A DNA stretch of 64,000 nt from assembly GCF_024437735.1 (NCBI RefSeq), contig NZ_JANFQO010000015.1, forward strand, positions 99,308-163,307, in the 5' to 3' direction. Below, in pieces: positions 55,786 through 64,000 of the stretch (position 1 is the stretch's first letter; each line of letters begins with the position of its first letter). Source of the DNA: Tahibacter harae. GTDB lineage: Bacteria; Pseudomonadota; Gammaproteobacteria; Xanthomonadales; Rhodanobacteraceae. The translations under genes were made by a program, and so were the position numbers. The notes below the pieces were generated by a model, which was given only the letters and a program-made list of their open reading frames with translations, made no database searches and was not told the origin of the DNA.

Positions 55786-56211
55786 TCAGTGCCGGGTCCA
55801 GTTCGCGCTGATGCAGCGCCATTCGCCGCCGACTTTCTTCCAGCCGGTGTCGAAGTCGTAGACCGCGCCGCGCTCGGGAATCCAGCCGCCGCTGCCACCG
55901 GTCAGGGTGGCGCTGACCTTGGCCACGGCGCGCTCGCCGGTCAGGGTGACCTCGATGGGCCCCAGTACCACGCCGACGGCCTGGTTGCCGAGAAACTGGG
56001 CGCGCAGCAGGTTGTGCACGCCGGCCTTGTCCAGGCTGCCCTCGCTGCCGGTGAAGTCCTCGGCGACGAAGGCCATGAATTCGCGCGGCTGGCGCTGCTC
56101 CACCGCATGCTCCATCGCCGCGATGGCTTCGCGGATCTGGGTTTCATCGGGCGTGCGGCTGCAGCCGGCGGCGAACAGCATCAGGGCGAGGACGGCGAAA
56201 ACCCGGCGCAT
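55786..56211 (-). CDS. Lipoprotein with NTF2-like fold
   Basis: 141 aa. A lipoprotein signal with lipobox FAAGC puts the lipidated cysteine at position 17. The remaining 120 residues look like an NTF2/SnoaL-like cone: an N-terminal helix ([30 protein letters not shown]), then strands ending [24 protein letters not shown]. No catalytic residues are evident; such proteins often bind small ligands or help in envelope maintenance. It is divergent from fadD, 160 nt between starts. Confidence 0.78.
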   Translation of the reverse strand: MRRVFAVLALMLFAAGCSRTPDETQIREAIAAMEHAVEQRQPREFMAFVAEDFTGSEGSLDKAGVHNLLRAQFLGNQAVGVVLGPIEVTLTGERAVAKVSATLTGGSGGWIPERGAVYDFDTGWKKVGGEWRCISANWTRH

Positions 56212-56371
56212 AGGCGATTCCGGCACAAGACAGGGGACCGCGATTGGCGCACAGGCCGCGCCTCGCTGCAATGCCGCTTGCCGCATTTTCCGGGGCTGTG
56301 CTCCAATCAGGCCGAATCCGCCGCGCAACAGCGGCCATGTCGCCAATCCGCACTTCGAGGCCTTCCCGACG

Positions 56372-58060
56372 ATGAGCACACAACGCCCCTGGCTCGCGAA
56401 CTATCCCGCCGGAGTCCCCGCCGAGATCGATCTTCACGAGTACGCCTCGGTCGTTGCGGTGCTGGAGTCCGCCTGCGACCGCTTCCGCCAGCGGCCGGCC
56501 TTCTGCAATATGGGCAAGACGCTCAGCTACGACGACGTGGATCGCCTGAGCCGCCAGTTCGCCGCGTTCCTGACCGGAGACCTGGGCCTCAAGCGCGGCG
56601 ACCGCGTCGCGCTGATGATGCCCAACGTGCTGCAGTACCCGATCGCGATTTTCGGCGTGCTGCGCGCCGGCCTGACCGTGGTCAACACCAATCCGATGTA
56701 CACGCCGCGCGAACTCAAGCACCAGCTCAACGACTCCGGCGCGGCAGCCCTGGTGGTGCTGGACAATTTCGCCGCCACGGCTTCCGAAGTGCTGGGCGAG
56801 ACGTCGTGCAGGCACGTGATCACCACCGGCCTGGGCGACATGCTGGGCTTCCCCAAGTCGCTGATCACCAACCTGGTGGTCAAGCACGTCAAGAAGCTGG
56901 TGCCGGCGTTCAATATCCCGGGCGCGATCCGCTTCAACGACGCGCTGGCGCGCGGCGCGCGGCAGAACTTCGTGCGCGCGGAGCTGGGCCACGGCGACAT
57001 CGCCTTCCTGCAGTACACCGGCGGCACCACCGGCGTGGCCAAGGGCGCCATGCTCACCCACGGCAACCTGGTCGCGAACATGCAGCAGGCCTCGTCGTGG
57101 ATAGGCGTGAACGCGAAGATGGGCGAGGAAATCATCATCACCGCCCTGCCGCTGTACCACATCTTCGCGCTGACCGCGAACGGCCTGGTGTTCATGAAGT
57201 TCGGCGGCCTGAACTATCTGATCACCAACCCGCGCGACATGCCCGCCTTCGTCAAGGAGATCAACCAGGTCCCCTTCACCGCGATCACCGGCGTCAACAC
57301 CCTGTTCAACGGCCTGCTCAACACGCCGGGCTTCGACCAGATCAATTTTTCCACGTTGCACCTGGCCCTGGGCGGCGGCATGGCGGTACAGCGTCCGGTG
57401 GCCGAACGCTGGAAGAAGGTCACCGGCGTGACCCTGGTCGAGGCCTACGGCCTGACCGAGACTTCACCCGCGGCCTGCATGAACCCGCTGGACCTGCCCG
57501 AATACAACGGCTCCATCGGCATGCCCATTTCCTCCACCGAGGTGTCCATCCAGGACGACAACCGCAACCAGCTGCCGGTCGGCGACATCGGCGAGCTGTG
57601 CGTGCGCGGGCCGCAGGTGATGAAGGGCTACTGGAACCGGCCGGAGGAAACCGCCCAGGTGCTGGGCGACGACGGCTGGCTGCATACCGGCGACGTCGCG
57701 CGCATGGACGAAAAGGGCTATGTGTACATCGTCGACCGCAAGAAGGACATGATCCTGGTGTCGGGCTTCAACGTCTATCCGAACGAGGTCGAGGACGTGG
57801 TCGCGGCGCATCCGGGCGTGCTGGAAGTCGCCGCGATCGGCGTGCCGGACGAGAAATCCGGCGAGGCGGTGAAGATCTTCGTGGTGCGCAAGGATCCCAA
57901 TTTGACCGCCGAGGACCTGCGCGCCCACTGCAAGGCCAACCTCACCGGATACAAGCAGCCGCGCTTCGTCGAGTTCCGCGATTCGCTGCCCAAGAGCAAC
58001 GTCGGCAAGATCATCCGCCGCGAGCTGCGCGACGCGCCCAAGGGAGCGGTCAAGGCCTGA
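56372..58060 (+). CDS. fadD: Long-chain fatty acid--CoA ligase
   Basis: 562 aa ANL-family enzyme that activates fatty acids with ATP and CoA. The P-loop-like AMP motif is [14 protein letters not shown], followed by [10 protein letters not shown] (A5) and the hinge region [20 protein letters not shown]. The catalytic lysine is in [14 protein letters not shown] near the end. The length and start ([11 protein letters not shown]) fit bacterial FadD. A bidirectional terminator follows the stop. Confidence 0.94.
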   Translation: MSTQRPWLANYPAGVPAEIDLHEYASVVAVLESACDRFRQRPAFCNMGKTLSYDDVDRLSRQFAAFLTGDLGLKRGDRVALMMPNVLQYPIAIFGVLRAGLTVVNTNPMYTPRELKHQLNDSGAAALVVLDNFAATASEVLGETSCRHVITTGLGDMLGFPKSLITNLVVKHVKKLVPAFNIPGAIRFNDALARGARQNFVRAELGHGDIAFLQYTGGTTGVAKGAMLTHGNLVANMQQASSWIGVNAKMGEEIIITALPLYHIFALTANGLVFMKFGGLNYLITNPRDMPAFVKEINQVPFTAITGVNTLFNGLLNTPGFDQINFSTLHLALGGGMAVQRPVAERWKKVTGVTLVEAYGLTETSPAACMNPLDLPEYNGSIGMPISSTEVSIQDDNRNQLPVGDIGELCVRGPQVMKGYWNRPEETAQVLGDDGWLHTGDVARMDEKGYVYIVDRKKDMILVSGFNVYPNEVEDVVAAHPGVLEVAAIGVPDEKSGEAVKIFVVRKDPNLTAEDLRAHCKANLTGYKQPRFVEFRDSLPKSNVGKIIRRELRDAPKGAVKA

Positions 58061-58081
58061 ATCTTCGCGCTGCAGCGCAAC

Positions 58082-58111
58082 AAAAAAGCCCGCTGCGAAG
58101 CGGGCTTTTTT
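58082..58111. terminator. Bidirectional terminator between fadD and the PilZ gene
   Basis: A GCCCGCT/AGCGGGC 7-bp stem with loop GCGA is flanked by six A and six T bases. It serves both converging transcripts. Confidence 0.9.
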
Positions 58112-58147
58112 GTTGCGGGAAGCAGTGACACCGCGCGGACGCGGCGC

Positions 58148-58498
58148 TTAGTTGTTGTGGTAGGACTCGATCGAATCGGCATAGCCGCCGAGCAGGTTCC
58201 ACAGCGGCTCTTCCTTGCTCTCGGGAATGCGCGCATAGGCGAAGCCCACGCTGTCGGCGGTGACACGGGCGACAGTGGCCTCCAGATGAATGTTGAGTTC
58301 GTCGCCGATCATCATGTCCAGCACGAACATGTCGCCGGCCTTGCCGGTGAATTCCTCGGGACGGCGCACCAGCACGCCGGTGGCGGAAATGTCTTCCAGC
58401 TCGCTGGACCACGCATCGGCGCCATGCATCATCAGCACGGCCGAGCGGATTTTCATGCGGGCCGGGCGCATGCCCACGCGCGCGTTGCGATTGTTCAT
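58148..58498 (-). CDS. PilZ-domain protein
   Basis: 116 aa single PilZ-like domain. The second c-di-GMP motif (D-x-S-x-x-G) is visible as EDISATGVLV; an RxxxR-like basic patch (RPARMKIRSA) lies upstream. The first motif is not perfect, so nucleotide binding is uncertain. Many PilZ proteins in this order regulate motility, pili or polymers. I chose the ATG at 58498, with AGGA 8-9 nt upstream, over the ATG at 58507, whose upstream AGG is too close. Confidence 0.75.
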   Translation of the reverse strand: MNNRNARVGMRPARMKIRSAVLMMHGADAWSSELEDISATGVLVRRPEEFTGKAGDMFVLDMMIGDELNIHLEATVARVTADSVGFAYARIPESKEEPLWNLLGGYADSIESYHNN

Positions 58499-58685
58499 GT
58501 GAAGCATCCTGCAACCCCCCGTGGGTCTAGGCTCTTTTAGCGAAGCATGCCGCCAAAATCAATTCATGGCGAATCACAAATCGTGCCAGGGAGCGGGACG
58601 GAATTTGCGCAGCACGGCGAAAAACGCGGCGCCGAGGCCGATTCCGGTGATTTTCCGCCGGAGGCACGGGGCAAAACGCCGATAG

Positions 58686-59864
58686 TCAGGAATTCTCCGA
58701 CCCGCCGCGGCGCGATTTCAGCACCACCCCGCGCACCAGACTGCCCTGGCCGAAACGCTGGTTGATGCGGTCGGCCAGGCGGTCCTGGCCGGGCGAAGGC
58801 GCGAACAGGCCGCTCTGCGCTTCGGCCGCGAACTGGCTGATGCCTATGCCCAGCAGGCGCAGGCGGGGATCCTTTTCCGCCGCCCACCAGCGCTGCAGCA
58901 AGGTGCGGCCGGCATCGAGCAGTTCCCTGGTGGCATCGGTGGGTTCGCCCAGGCTGAGCTGGCGGGTATGTGTCTCGAACGGCGGCTTGCGCACCTTCAG
59001 CGTGATGGTGCGGCCCTTGAGCTGCTGCGCACGCACGCGCTCGCCGACGCGCTCGGCCAGGCGCGCCAACCATGACAAGGCCTGGTCCAGGGTGGTCAGG
59101 TCCGTGACAAAAGTGGTCTCCGCGCTGATCGACTTTTCTCCGGCGTCGGGCTGTACCGGGCGGTCGTCCTCGCCGCGGGCCAGCCGCTGCCAGTGCGCGG
59201 CCTGGTTGCCGCAGGCCTGCTGCAGCCGGCGCGGCTCGGCAAAGCGCAGCTCGCCCACGGTGCGTATGCCCAGGCGGTGCAGATTGGACTCGGCCACCTT
59301 GCCCACGGTCCACAGCCGGCCCACCGGCAGCGGGTCGAGTACGGCGTGGACCTGTTCGGGGCGTATGCGCAGGAAGCCGTCGGGCTTGGACAATTCGCTG
59401 GCAAGCTTGGCCAGCAGCTTGTTGTGGGCCATGCCGACCGAGGCGTTGAGCCCGGTGCGGCGCACGATTTCCTGTTTGAGACGGCGGCCTATGGCCTCGA
59501 TCCCGCCGCCGAACAGGCGCAGGCTGCGGCTGACGTCGAGGAAGGCCTCGTCCAGCGACAGGCCCTCGATCTCCGGCGTGACCTCGCCGAACACCGCGAA
59601 CACCTCGGCCGAGACCTCGCGGTAGCGCGCCATGCGCACCGGCACGAACAGGGCTTGCGGACACAGCCGCTGGGCGGTCAGGGTCGGCATGGCCGAGCGC
59701 ACGCCGTAGCGGCGCGCCTCGTAGCTGGCGGTGGAAACCACGCTGCGCGGGCCCAGCTCGCCCACCACCAGCGGCAGGCCGCGCCATTGCGGATGGTCCA
59801 GCACCTCCACCGCCGCGTAAAACGCGTCCATGTCGACGTGGATGATGGCGCGCGGGCTTCCCAT
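58686..59864 (-). CDS. dinB: DNA polymerase IV
   Basis: 392 aa Y-family translesion polymerase. The catalytic carboxylates are in HVDMDAFYAAVE near the N terminus and in SLDEAFLDVS around 100. The palm is followed by a thumb with helix-hairpin-helix repeats (VGKVAESNLHRLGIRTVGEL) and the little-finger domain. I chose the ATG at 59864; the open frame continues upstream but overlaps the divergent yciO start. The 178-nt gap on its 3' side holds no gene I can see. Confidence 0.95.
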   Translation of the reverse strand: MGSPRAIIHVDMDAFYAAVEVLDHPQWRGLPLVVGELGPRSVVSTASYEARRYGVRSAMPTLTAQRLCPQALFVPVRMARYREVSAEVFAVFGEVTPEIEGLSLDEAFLDVSRSLRLFGGGIEAIGRRLKQEIVRRTGLNASVGMAHNKLLAKLASELSKPDGFLRIRPEQVHAVLDPLPVGRLWTVGKVAESNLHRLGIRTVGELRFAEPRRLQQACGNQAAHWQRLARGEDDRPVQPDAGEKSISAETTFVTDLTTLDQALSWLARLAERVGERVRAQQLKGRTITLKVRKPPFETHTRQLSLGEPTDATRELLDAGRTLLQRWWAAEKDPRLRLLGIGISQFAAEAQSGLFAPSPGQDRLADRINQRFGQGSLVRGVVLKSRRGGSENS

Positions 59865-59918
59865 GCGCGCAAGTGTGCCGCGCTTGACGAATTTCGTCTG
59901 CGTGCGCAGGCTCCCCGC

Positions 59919-60536
59919 ATGAGCCAGCGCCTCGCCATCCACCCGGACAATCCCCAGCCGCGCCTGATCAGCCAGGCCGTGGCCGTGCTGGACCGCGGCG
60001 GCCTCATCGCCTACCCCACCGATTCGGGCTACGCCCTGGGCTGGCGCCTGAACGCCCTGCCGGCGCAGGAACGGGCGGTACGCCTGCGAAAGCTGGACAG
60101 CAGGCACAACTTCACTTTAATCTGTCGCCACTTGAGTGAGGTCGGCGCGTACGCCCGCATGCACGATGCGGCGTTCCGGACAGTCCGATCCCTGACTCCC
60201 GGCCCCTACACCTTCCTTCTCCCTGCGGCTGCCGATGTACCCCGGCATCTCAAGCAGGCCAAGAAACGTTCCGTAGGCGTCCGCATTCCGGACCATCGCG
60301 TGGCATTGGCGCTGGTCGAAGCATTGGGCGAGCCGCTTAGCAGCTCCAGCCTGATACTCCCGGACGCGGACATGGCTGGCTGGGAAGTCGACGACCTGTA
60401 CGACCATGTTGGCTCCGCCGTCGACCTGTTTGTCGACAGCGGCTTCTGTGGCAACGAACCGACGACCGTGATCGACCTGCTGGACGACACGCCGCGGCTA
60501 GTGCGCCAGGGCAAGGGCGAAGTGCCATTCGCCTGA
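59919..60536 (+). CDS. yciO: YciO/TsaC/Sua5-family protein
   Basis: 205 aa YrdC-like domain with the family pattern: IAYPTDSGYALG near 30, LDSRHNFTLICRHLSEVG, PGPYTFLLPA, and VGVRIPDHRVALALVEALGEPLSSSS. TsaC makes threonylcarbamoyl-AMP for the t6A tRNA modification; YciO is a close paralogue whose role is less clear. The short length without an Sua5 domain and its place before scpA support YciO. The start is ATG at 59919. Confidence 0.9.
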   Translation: MSQRLAIHPDNPQPRLISQAVAVLDRGGLIAYPTDSGYALGWRLNALPAQERAVRLRKLDSRHNFTLICRHLSEVGAYARMHDAAFRTVRSLTPGPYTFLLPAAADVPRHLKQAKKRSVGVRIPDHRVALALVEALGEPLSSSSLILPDADMAGWEVDDLYDHVGSAVDLFVDSGFCGNEPTTVIDLLDDTPRLVRQGKGEVPFA

Positions 60537-60608
60537 GATGCAACCGGCCTCCCAGGCCCGCATGCCGCGGTGAGCGCGGCGAACAGCGTAGAGACCAGCA
60601 CCCGCTAG

Positions 60609-61516
60609 ATGAGCACCGAGCCTGCCGAGCAACTCGCGCCCAGCGAGGGCCAAGGCATTTTCACGTCCGTACCGCAGCAGCAGGAAATGCCGCTGGCGAT
60701 CGTGAAAGGCCAGCCCGTGCTGCAGATGCCGCAGGATCTGTACATCCCGCCGGATGCGCTGGAAGTCATCCTGGAGGCGTTTGAAGGCCCGCTGGACCTG
60801 CTGCTCTACCTGATCCGCCGGCAGAACCTCGACATCCTCGACATTCCCGTCGCCGAGATCACGCGCCAGTACGTCGACTACATCGAGCTGATGCAGAACC
60901 TGAAGCTCGAACTGGCCGCCGAATACCTGGTGATGGCGGCGATCCTGGCCGAGATCAAATCCCGCCTGCTGCTGCCGCGCCCGCCGGACGAGGAAGGCAT
61001 AGAGGAAGACCCGCGCGCCGAGCTGGTGCGCCGGCTGCAGGAATACGAACGCTTCAAGAAGGCCGCGGCCGATATCGAAGCCATGCCGCGGCTGGAACGC
61101 GACATCTCCACCGCCTCGGCCTTCGTGCCGGACCGCGCCGTGGTGCGCCTGCCGCCGCCGGTGGAACTGAAGGAACTGCTGCTGGCGCTGAAAGACGTGC
61201 TGCGCCGCGCCGACCTGACCGGCCACCACGCCATCCAGCGCGAGGCCCTGTCCGTGCGCCACCGCATGAGCGACGTGCTCGGCCGCCTGGGCGACGGCCA
61301 GTTCCACCGTTTTGAAAGTCTTTTCAATGTGGAAGAAGGCCGCCGCGGCATCGTGGTGACCTTCCTGGCCATGCTGGAGCTGGCCAAGGAAATCCTCATC
61401 GAGATCGTGCAGAACGAGGTACCCGGCCCGATCTACCTCAAGGCCCTGATCGTCGACGGCGAAATGCCCGTGCTGGCCGCCGACGACAGCGACGCCGCCC
61501 TGGAAGAAACCGAGTG

Positions 61517-61517
<1 letters not shown>
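60609..61517 (+). CDS. scpA: Segregation and condensation protein ScpA
   Basis: 302 aa kleisin subunit of the SMC condensin complex. The kleisin N-terminal helix is LEAFEGPLDLLLYLIRRQNLD. A central linker and a C-terminal winged helix (HRFESLFNVEEGRRGIVVTF) contact SMC heads. An N-terminal extension of about 50 residues precedes the domain. The stop overlaps the scpB ATG by one base (TGATG), the usual coupling. Confidence 0.95.
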
Positions 61518-62817
<1,300 letters not shown>

Positions 62818-62821
<4 letters not shown>

Positions 62822-64000
62822 CCGCTGCACCCCGCCGTACCCTCACCCTCAAGCGCTCGCAGAGCGACGAAACCACGCCGGCCGTGGAAGAACGCCTGCA
62901 CAAGGTGCTGGCCAACGCCGGCCTGGGCTCGCGCCGCCTGCTCGAACAGCGCATCCAGAATGGCGAGATCACGGTCAACGGCGCGCCGGCGACGATCGGG
63001 CTCAGCGTCAAGAGCGGCGACCGGGTCGAACTCGACGGCAAGCTGTTCGTGGTGATCCGCGACGATGCCGAACAGGCGCAGGTACTGGTCTACCACAAGC
63101 CTGAAGGCGTGGTGACCACGCGCGAGGATCCCGAAGGCCGTCCTACCGTGTTCGAGCAGCTGCCGCGCCTGAAAGGACAGCGCTGGATCGCCGTGGGCCG
63201 CCTGGACATCAACACCACCGGCCTGCTGCTGCTGACCACCGACGGCAACCTGGCCAATGCGCTGATGCATCCGTCCAGCGAGATCGAACGCGAATACATC
63301 TGCCGCGTCCACGGCGAAGTGCCCGATGAAGTGCTGGAGCGCCTCAAGGCCGGCATAGAACTCGACGACGGCCCGGCCCATTTCGACGATATCGGCGTGA
63401 TCAGCCGCAGCGGCAGCCATTCCTGGTTCCGCGTGGTGATCAAGGAAGGCCGCAACCGCGAAGTGCGCCGCCTGTGGGATGCGGCCGGCTTCCTGGTCAG
63501 CCGCCTCAAGCGCGTGCGCTACGGCACGGTGGAACTGCCGCGGCCGCTCAAGCGCGGCCACTCGCAGGAGCTGGATGCCGAGGACACCAAGGCGCTGCGC
63601 GAACTCTGCGGCGCCACCAGCAGCGAACCCACGCTGACCCTGCAGCCGGTGATCCACCAGCGCCGCGCCGGCCAGTCGGCCGTGACCGAATACCGCCCGG
63701 CGCCCAAGAGCAGCCAGCAGGCCTGGACCGGCGCCGACCGCGCCGAGGCGCGCGAGCTGACCCGTTTCGACCGCATCCGCGACGACGGCCCCGGCCGCCG
63801 TCCGGGCCGCGGCGGCCCCGGCGGTCCCAAGCGCTTCGGCGGCGGCGCGGCGCGCCCGGCCGGCCAGGGCCGCGGCGGCCGCGTGGTCGACGGCAATACC
63901 GACAAGCCGCAGCGCCGTCCCGCACGCCGCGGCGCCGCGCCCGGCCAGGAAGTGGTGATGCCGCGTACCTGGTCGGCCGGCGATGAATTCAACCGCGGCG
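62818..64000 (+). CDS. rluB: Ribosomal large subunit pseudouridine synthase B, 5' part
   Basis: Partial: it starts at ATG 62818 and runs past the right edge. RluB makes pseudouridine 2605 in 23S rRNA. An S4 RNA-binding domain (about 25-75, HKVLANAGLGSRRLLE) is followed by the RsuA-type catalytic domain with the nucleophilic Asp130 in GRLDINTTGLLLL and KEGRNREVRRLWDAAG. After about residue 255 comes a basic Gly/Arg/Pro-rich tail, still open at the window end, longer than in E. coli and consistent with an RNA-binding extension. Confidence 0.95.

Overview
The window is GC-rich chromosomal DNA of a gammaproteobacterium, most likely Xanthomonadales (Lysobacterales) and possibly Rhodanobacteraceae. 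The taxonomic call is inference. It rests on the gene order ftsK-lolA-rarA-serS beside trxB-aat-infA-clpA/clpS, on nudJ-mnmA-hflD, on yciO-scpA-scpB-rluB, on intergenic palindromes of a kind common in that order, and on a secreted protein ending in a DGFE-type motif.

Layout. Positions 1-1163 hold the 3' end of tadA and an LpxO-like hydroxylase on the opposite strand. Positions 1710-11078 hold a tight four-gene operon and are the most novel part of the window. It encodes a very large exported membrane protein with a probable periplasmic ligand-binding-like region and about eight C-terminal membrane helices, then a small alpha/beta-hydrolase-like protein without a visible serine nucleophile. 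Next come a fusion of a PGRP/amidase-like domain, an alpha/beta hydrolase and a caspase-like peptidase, and finally an HExxH metallopeptidase. No function is known to me for this combination. A signal-responsive proteolytic or lytic system (defence, envelope stress or inter-bacterial conflict) is a hypothesis only. A SAM-dependent methyltransferase of spermidine-synthase type and a DUF4274 protein follow.

Positions 12758-22480 are a degraded genomic island inserted at the 3' end of guaA. A 17-bp near-perfect direct repeat (16/17) of the guaA terminus marks both ends. From the guaA side it holds a frameshifted, truncated tyrosine integrase, an IS21 remnant, an AlpA-like HTH protein, an MmeI-like DNA adenine methyltransferase, a DEAD/DEAH-type helicase, a GIY-YIG nuclease, a dead IS3-family element, and the C-terminal stump of an AAA ATPase. 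The HTH-methyltransferase-helicase-nuclease block is a restriction-modification-like defence module.

Positions 22465-35420 hold guaA and guaB with a terminator between them, a 700-nt repeat-rich intergenic region, a TRAP transporter (dctM, dctQ, dctP and a TatT lipoprotein), folD, a DUF1244 gene, serS, an MFS transporter and rarA. Positions 35614-45466 hold a DUF1275 membrane protein, lolA, a secreted protein, ftsK, a small membrane protein, ald, and the divergent run trxB, a FemAB/GNAT-like gene, aat and infA. Positions 45658-53544 hold clpA and clpS, then nudJ-mnmA-hflD and acnA.

The last 10 kb carries an HxlR regulator divergent from an exported protein, a RES/Xre toxin-antitoxin pair, a lipoprotein, a long-chain acyl-CoA synthetase, a PilZ protein, dinB, yciO, and scpA-scpB-rluB. 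rluB runs off the window. ScpB has a long acidic tail and RluB a basic glycine/arginine-rich tail. I found no rRNA, tRNA or CRISPR array.
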